Assembly: GCA_036395115.1 (NCBI GenBank)
Contig: DASWDU010000020.1
Span: 1 to 44,627, forward strand
Length of the DNA: 44,627 nucleotides
DNA from: Thermoplasmata archaeon
GTDB lineage: Archaea; Thermoplasmatota; Thermoplasmata; RBG-16-68-12
Reading direction: 5' to 3'
The position numbers were made by a program, and so were the translations under genes. Below the pieces are notes generated by a model, which saw nothing but the letters and a program-made list of their open reading frames with translations, made no database searches and was not told where the DNA came from. This document shows, in pieces, positions 40,402-44,627 of this stretch. The number at the start of each line of letters is the position of its first letter. The stretch's first letter is position 1.

Positions 40402-43341
40402 TCACTCGATGTACCGCAGCGCCTCGGCGGGCGGGATGCGGGACGCGCGGATGGCCGGCTGCGCGGTGCACGCGACCGCCGCGACGGCCGTTCCCCCGAT
40501 GATCACGAGCAGGTGCAGCCACGGGACGCTGAAGACGATGATGTCCGCGAAGTACACGACGTAGATCTTGTACGCGAAGACGATCCCCAGTGCCACACCG
40601 ATCCCGACGCCCAGCACGGCGATGAGCGCGATCTCGACGAGGAACATGGACAGCACCATCCGTTGCGTGAAGCCGATCGCCCGCAGGGCGCCGATCTGCG
40701 TGCGCCGCTCGACGACCGCGCGGAGCGTGATGACGGCCAGGCCGGCGATCCCGACGAGCAGCCCCATCGCCAGGTACGCCTCCATGAGCGTGAGGACCTG
40801 CTGCGACGCGTCGAACGCCTGGCCGATCGCCTCGCGGATGTCGATCGTCTGGAGCCCGTATCCGAAAAATGTCCGTTCGAGGTCCGCGCGGAAGCCGGCG
40901 ACGTCGGCCCCGGCCGCCATCTGGAAGAAGTACGCCGTGTACCGTTCCTCGACGGGGAACACGGCCCGGACGACGCCCTGGTCCACGAAGACGCCGGAGG
41001 TGAACTGCAGCGCCTGCTCGAGCACGCCGACGATCGTCAGGTTGACGCCGCGTCCCGCTGCGTCGAAGGCGCGGATGCGGTCCCCCGGGACGACGCGGAG
41101 GCGTCCCTCGTCCGGGGCGAACTGATTTGGCCCGGCCGCGCTCCGGTCGACGATCGCGAGGCTGCGGTTGTTCCGGAGGGAGAGCCAGACGTCCTGCCGG
41201 GTCGCCAGCGGCACGATCCGTCCGTCCGTCTCGTTGACGTACGACGGCAGGAAGCTGTAGAATCCGTACTGGTTGCTCTGGACGAGGAAGTTGTCGACGC
41301 CCCATAGAGTGTAATCGTACGAGCCGTTCCCGCCGATCGCCTGCACGCGCGCGGGCAGGACGCTCGCGCTCGCGGTGCCGTTCCAACCGCCGGCGAAGAG
41401 CGCCTCACTGAAGTTCGCCTCGAGCCGTTGCCGGAAGTCCGGGATCTCGCCGTACGATGTCGTGTACGCGATCACGTCGTATCCGCCGGACTGCTGCTGC
41501 ACGAACGTGTCGAGGCTCGACTCCTGCAGCCCCTGGATCATCGAGATGAGCGTGACCATGAAGAGGATGAGCGAGAACATCGCGACCGTCATCCCGGTCC
41601 GGAAGCGCTTCTCCATCGGATACGAGATTGCCGTCCGGAGGACGGGCCGTCCCGTGCTCCGGTTCGCCCGCCAGAGCAACGCCCGCAGGAGCTCGCTCAC
41701 GTTGAACACGGCGATCAGGATCCCCGACCCGACGAGGATGAGGCCCGTCATCACGAAGGCGATCGAGACGCTGTCCGTCGCTTCGTTGAGGAGGCCGACG
41801 GGCATCAGGATCCACACGAGGTTGAAGACGGATGCCAGGGTGAGGGCGGGACGTGCCCATCCCCGCGACGATGCGGCGACCCCCAAGCCGATGGCGAGGA
41901 CCGGTGGGCCGGGGATCTTGCCCATGCCCGTGTTCGCCGCGAAGCCCCAGGCCGTCAGGAGGGCGCCGCCGACCGCCACGAGCGCGCCGACGATCGCGAC
42001 CTCGCGCGACCGCTCCCGCGTCCCGGGTTCCGGCAAGTCGCGGATCGCCCGGACGATGTTCAGCCGGCTCACGCGCCACGACGCGAGGAGAATCGTCGCC
42101 CACGTCAAGGTGGCGCCCGCGACGAACGCCGTGACGACCGACGCGGGATCGAAGTGGAACGTCACGACGACGTCGCCGTGGGGCACGACCTTGTCGAAGA
42201 AGTACACCATCACGTAGCCGAGGCCCAGGCCCGCCAGGGCGCCGAGCGCCGCCGCGACGACGGCGTAGAAGGTCCCCTCGAGGGCGAACGCGGCCAAGAG
42301 GTCCCGCCGCAGGAAGCCGACCGCCCGCGTGATGCCGAGCTCCGGCTTCCGCTCCTCCGCAAGCATGACGAAGATGTTCACGATCAGCAGGACGCCCGCC
42401 AGGATGCCGAACGCGCCCATGACGAGGAACAGCTCCGTCGCGTCGCGGCCGACGCGCACCGCCTGGGCGACGTCGACCGCCTTCACCTCGCGTACGTTGA
42501 GGAAGAACAGCTGGAGTTCCGCGATGCTCAGGCGGAGGTCGTGCGTCACCCGGGCCGAGAGCGCTGCGCCGTCCGCGACGCCGCCGACGTTCGACACGCG
42601 GATGAGGTTGACCATTCCGGTCTCGTTGAACGCCGCTTGGGCCTGCCGGAGGTCCATGAACAGAATCGGGTCCCGCTCGTACGTCGCCTTGCCCTCGTCT
42701 CGCAGGATGTCCGCAACGATCACGTGGACGAGAGTCTGGTTCGTGGTGCCGTAGAAGAGCGTAAGGTCCTGCCCGGCCGTCGCGTTCAGGTCCGCCGCGG
42801 CGCGGCTGTTCGCGTAGACTTCCCCGGTCGCGAGATCGTCGACGTCGACGGACCGCCCGCCCGTCGTCGTGAGCCGCCCGAACGCGGCCTCGTGCGTCGC
42901 GTTCAGGCCCATGACGGTGATCTGCTGGTTGCCCTTGTTGCCCGCCACGTTCCGCACGGGCATCGTCTTGAGGAGCGCCGGCGCGAGTCCGTCGATCGGC
43001 GTGGACCGGACCGCGAGTTTGGTCGCGATCTGCGTGTAGTTCGCCTCGGGGAACGAGAACAGCTGTCCGTTGAATTCGTTCGAGACGAGTTCGTCCACCG
43101 CGCCCAACCGGACGTAGACGTCCTCGAGGAAGATGTAGCTCAGCGTGTCCCCGACGACGAGGCTCGAGGAGATGATCGCGGTCCCGACGAGCAAGCCGGC
43201 GACGACGATCGTCACGCGCGACTTGCGCCGTCCGATGTTCCGCACCGCGAGCCGCGCGAGCAGCGGCCGCAGACCGATGACGACGCCGAGGAGGACGAGG
43301 CCCGAGAGGATCGCGAGGACGGACGCGTCCGGGAGGGCCAC
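40402..43341 (-). CDS. ABC transporter permease with two FtsX-like domains (MacB/LolCE type)
   Basis: A 979-aa permease. It starts with two N-terminal helices (VLAILSGLVLLGVVIGL and VTIVVAGLLVGTAIISSSLVV), then a large extracytoplasmic domain and three helices (GAFGILAGVLLIVNIFVML, YAVVAAALGALAGLGLGYVM, VVTAFVAGATLTWATILLAS). Several more helices follow, then MTVAMFSLILFMVTLISMI, a second large extracytoplasmic domain and the last three helices with the FtsX ending RASRIPPAEALRYIE. This is two FtsX units in one chain. GTG 43341 sits 4 nt after the ATPase stop and is preferred over TTG 43371, which would overlap it. With the ATPase it makes a mechanotransmission-type transporter, probably for lipids, lipoproteins or peptides. 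Confidence 0.88.
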   Translation of the reverse strand: MALPDASVLAILSGLVLLGVVIGLRPLLARLAVRNIGRRKSRVTIVVAGLLVGTAIISSSLVVGDTLSYIFLEDVYVRLGAVDELVSNEFNGQLFSFPEANYTQIATKLAVRSTPIDGLAPALLKTMPVRNVAGNKGNQQITVMGLNATHEAAFGRLTTTGGRSVDVDDLATGEVYANSRAAADLNATAGQDLTLFYGTTNQTLVHVIVADILRDEGKATYERDPILFMDLRQAQAAFNETGMVNLIRVSNVGGVADGAALSARVTHDLRLSIAELQLFFLNVREVKAVDVAQAVRVGRDATELFLVMGAFGILAGVLLIVNIFVMLAEERKPELGITRAVGFLRRDLLAAFALEGTFYAVVAAALGALAGLGLGYVMVYFFDKVVPHGDVVVTFHFDPASVVTAFVAGATLTWATILLASWRVSRLNIVRAIRDLPEPGTRERSREVAIVGALVAVGGALLTAWGFAANTGMGKIPGPPVLAIGLGVAASSRGWARPALTLASVFNLVWILMPVGLLNEATDSVSIAFVMTGLILVGSGILIAVFNVSELLRALLWRANRSTGRPVLRTAISYPMEKRFRTGMTVAMFSLILFMVTLISMIQGLQESSLDTFVQQQSGGYDVIAYTTSYGEIPDFRQRLEANFSEALFAGGWNGTASASVLPARVQAIGGNGSYDYTLWGVDNFLVQSNQYGFYSFLPSYVNETDGRIVPLATRQDVWLSLRNNRSLAIVDRSAAGPNQFAPDEGRLRVVPGDRIRAFDAAGRGVNLTIVGVLEQALQFTSGVFVDQGVVRAVFPVEERYTAYFFQMAAGADVAGFRADLERTFFGYGLQTIDIREAIGQAFDASQQVLTLMEAYLAMGLLVGIAGLAVITLRAVVERRTQIGALRAIGFTQRMVLSMFLVEIALIAVLGVGIGVALGIVFAYKIYVVYFADIIVFSVPWLHLLVIIGGTAVAAVACTAQPAIRASRIPPAEALRYIE

Positions 43342-43345
43342 GGCC

Positions 43346-44041
43346 TCACGCCCCCCGCGCCTCGTCGACAACCTGCCCGTTCCGCATGCGGAGGATGCGG
43401 TGGGCGCGCGAGCTCACGGTCGAGTCGTGCGTCACGACGACGAGCGTCTGCCCTTGCCCGCGGTTCAGCCGTACGAGGAGGTCCATGATCTGCGCGGACG
43501 TCTCCGAGTCGAGATTCCCCGTCGGTTCGTCCGCCCAGACGATCGCGGGGTCGTTCACGAGCGCGCGGGCGATCGCGACGCGCTGCTGCTGTCCCGCGCT
43601 GAGCTGCGCGGGCTTGTGGTCCGCCCAGCCGTCCAGCTCGACATCCTCGAGGATCGCGAGCGCCTTCCGCCGGGCTTCACGCGCGGGGGCCCTCGCCACG
43701 AGGAGCGGCAGCTCGACGTTCTCCACGGACGTCAGGACCGGGAGGAGGTTGTATGACTGGAACACGAAGCCCATCCGGCGGGATCGGTAGCGGCTCTTCG
43801 CGTCGTCGTTCATCGCCGCGAGCGACACGCCTTCGATGCGCACGTCGCCCGACGTCACGTCGTCGAGGCCCGAGAAGCAGTTCAGGAGGGTCGTCTTGCC
43901 GCAGCCCGACGGCCCCATGATTGCGACCATCTCACCGCGTGCGATCGCGAGGTTCACGCCGCGCAAGGCGTGGACGTTCACGGCACCGGAGTTGTAGATC
44001 TTGTGAACATCGACCGCGCGGATGATCGCGTCGTCCGCCAT
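43346..44041 (-). CDS. ABC transporter ATP-binding protein (MacB/LolD family)
   Basis: A 231-aa ATPase with Walker A GPSGCGKTT (43-51), a Q-loop FVFQSYNLLPVLT, signature LSAGQQQR (Ala in place of the usual Gly at the third place), and Walker B VWADEPTGNLD. 'GFVFQSYNLLP' and 'DEPTGNLDS' place it in the LolD/MacB group, which powers FtsX-like permeases, the type encoded next. It would sit on the cytoplasmic side of the permease. A CTAAATAC box at 44067-44074 on this strand lies about 29 nt before the ATG, so the transcript is probably leaderless. Confidence 0.95.
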   Translation of the reverse strand: MADDAIIRAVDVHKIYNSGAVNVHALRGVNLAIARGEMVAIMGPSGCGKTTLLNCFSGLDDVTSGDVRIEGVSLAAMNDDAKSRYRSRRMGFVFQSYNLLPVLTSVENVELPLLVARAPAREARRKALAILEDVELDGWADHKPAQLSAGQQQRVAIARALVNDPAIVWADEPTGNLDSETSAQIMDLLVRLNRGQGQTLVVVTHDSTVSSRAHRILRMRNGQVVDEARGA

Positions 44042-44066
44042 GCGCGCGCTTTCGATGAAAGGCGGC

Positions 44067-44074
44067 GTATTTAG
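44067..44074 (-). promoter_or_regulatory. Archaeal box A for the ABC transporter operon
   Basis: On the minus strand CTAAATAC, centred about 29 nt before the ATG at 44041. Confidence 0.5.
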
Positions 44075-44095
44075 CGTTTCGTTACGACGCGGTCC

Positions 44096-44627
44096 CTACT
44101 CCGGCCGCGCGGCGAAGAAGTTCAGCCGCCACGTGTCCACGATGCCGGCCTCCGTCGTGAGGGGCCTGAGCCGCTCCGCGAGGTCCGCGTCGAAGGCCGT
44201 CCGGTCCGCCGGCGACATCTCATGCAACTCGCGTTCGTACCAGCCGTACGACGCTCCAAAGGCGACGAGGTCGTCGACGCGGCCGAATCGCACGGGGAAG
44301 TCCTTCGACGTCGCCTCCCGGTGCTCGAAGCCCGCAGTGGCGAGGGCCTTGAGGACCGCGTTCGGATCGCCGAGCGCCTTCGCCTCCGGATCCGTCCGGA
44401 CGAGGCGCACCGCTTCCCTCACCGAGGCGAGGTCCTTCGACGGGGCCCGCGTGCCGTGCGTATCGAGGAGTTCCCGCAGCGCCGCGAAGGACGGATTCGG
44501 ATCTGTCGGCCACTCGCTGAAGACGAACCGGCCGGTCGGCTTGAGGACCCGATGGACCTCCTGGAAGACGCGGTCGTACCCGAGGGCCGGGATCCCGAGG
44601 TTGCTCGCGGCTCCGTCGAACAGCTTG
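44096..44627 (-). CDS. SAM-dependent class I methyltransferase, C-terminal part (5' truncated)
   Basis: The frame runs to the right edge and continues outside. The end seen here has DRVFQEVHRVLKPTGRFVFSEW, the post-strand-4 'VLKPGG' element of class I methyltransferases of the UbiE/Methyltransf_11 kind, then a variable region (DDLVAFGASYGWYERELHE) and the last strand WRLNFFAARPE. The SAM-binding glycine loop is outside the window. The internal GTG at 44422 is not the start. Substrate unknown. Confidence 0.85.
   Translation of the reverse strand, partial: KLFDGAASNLGIPALGYDRVFQEVHRVLKPTGRFVFSEWPTDPNPSFAALRELLDTHGTRAPSKDLASVREAVRLVRTDPEAKALGDPNAVLKALATAGFEHREATSKDFPVRFGRVDDLVAFGASYGWYERELHEMSPADRTAFDADLAERLRPLTTEAGIVDTWRLNFFAARPE

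Noticed and set aside
41428-43488. Long + strand frame antisense to the FtsX-type permease
   Set aside because: Composition is Arg/His/Asp-rich with no motif; the minus-strand frame has clear membrane helices and operon structure.

Overview
The window looks like a contig from a GC-rich archaeon. The signs are a complete topoisomerase VI operon (top6B-top6A), an Lhr-type helicase interrupted by an intein, a DRG/Rbg-family GTPase, an archaeal-style carbamate kinase, a HerA-like ATPase, and start codons lying about 27 nt after TTTATA-like boxes (leaderless transcripts). The mix of very large surface proteins with one C-terminal membrane anchor, topoisomerase VI and a possible NADP/F420 oxidoreductase suggests Thermoplasmatota (Euryarchaeota s.l.). 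That placement is inference from gene content.

Layout. Positions 1-8.1 kb hold the 3' part of lhr with the end of its intein, an ammonium transporter, a trypsin-like peptidase, an Sfp-type phosphopantetheinyl transferase, and a two-gene unit for a VIT/von Willebrand A secreted protein plus a small membrane protein. Positions 8.2-12.7 kb hold one giant receptor-like surface protein: adhesive and beta-propeller domains outside, one membrane helix, and a small cytoplasmic domain. Positions 12.8-16.1 kb hold a small frameshifted gene, a three-gene operon (NADP/F420-type oxidoreductase, Cys-His transglutaminase-like protein, tail-anchored protein) and an MFS transporter. Positions 16.1-18.2 kb form a lower-GC block with a membrane coiled-coil protein, a DUF4145-like protein and a broken HNH/endonuclease VII gene. 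Adenylate kinase and tRNA-Arg(GCG) follow.

Positions 19.3-24.4 kb are the most unusual part. Several small membrane proteins with beta-rich, possibly PH-like cytoplasmic domains stand in a row, all on the + strand. They are interleaved with an MNT nucleotidyltransferase/HEPN pair and two diverged copies of an unrecognised alpha-helical family. Several genes here read as broken, but single-base corrections in short homopolymer runs would restore each one, so either assembly errors or real decay must be considered.

Positions 24.4-29.3 kb hold a second large surface protein and a HerA-like ATPase. Positions 29.4-30.1 kb hold a membrane-anchored collagen-like protein. Positions 30.1-44.6 kb are mainly housekeeping: topoisomerase VI, a zinc-ribbon membrane protein, carbamate kinase, the DRG GTPase, a remnant of a sugar epimerase, a membrane protein, a valyl-tRNA synthetase-like protein with a non-canonical KMSKS loop, a small basic protein lying between two copies of a 22-bp palindrome, a MacB/LolCDE-like ABC exporter, and the end of a methyltransferase. 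No CRISPR array, rRNA gene or recognisable transposase was found.
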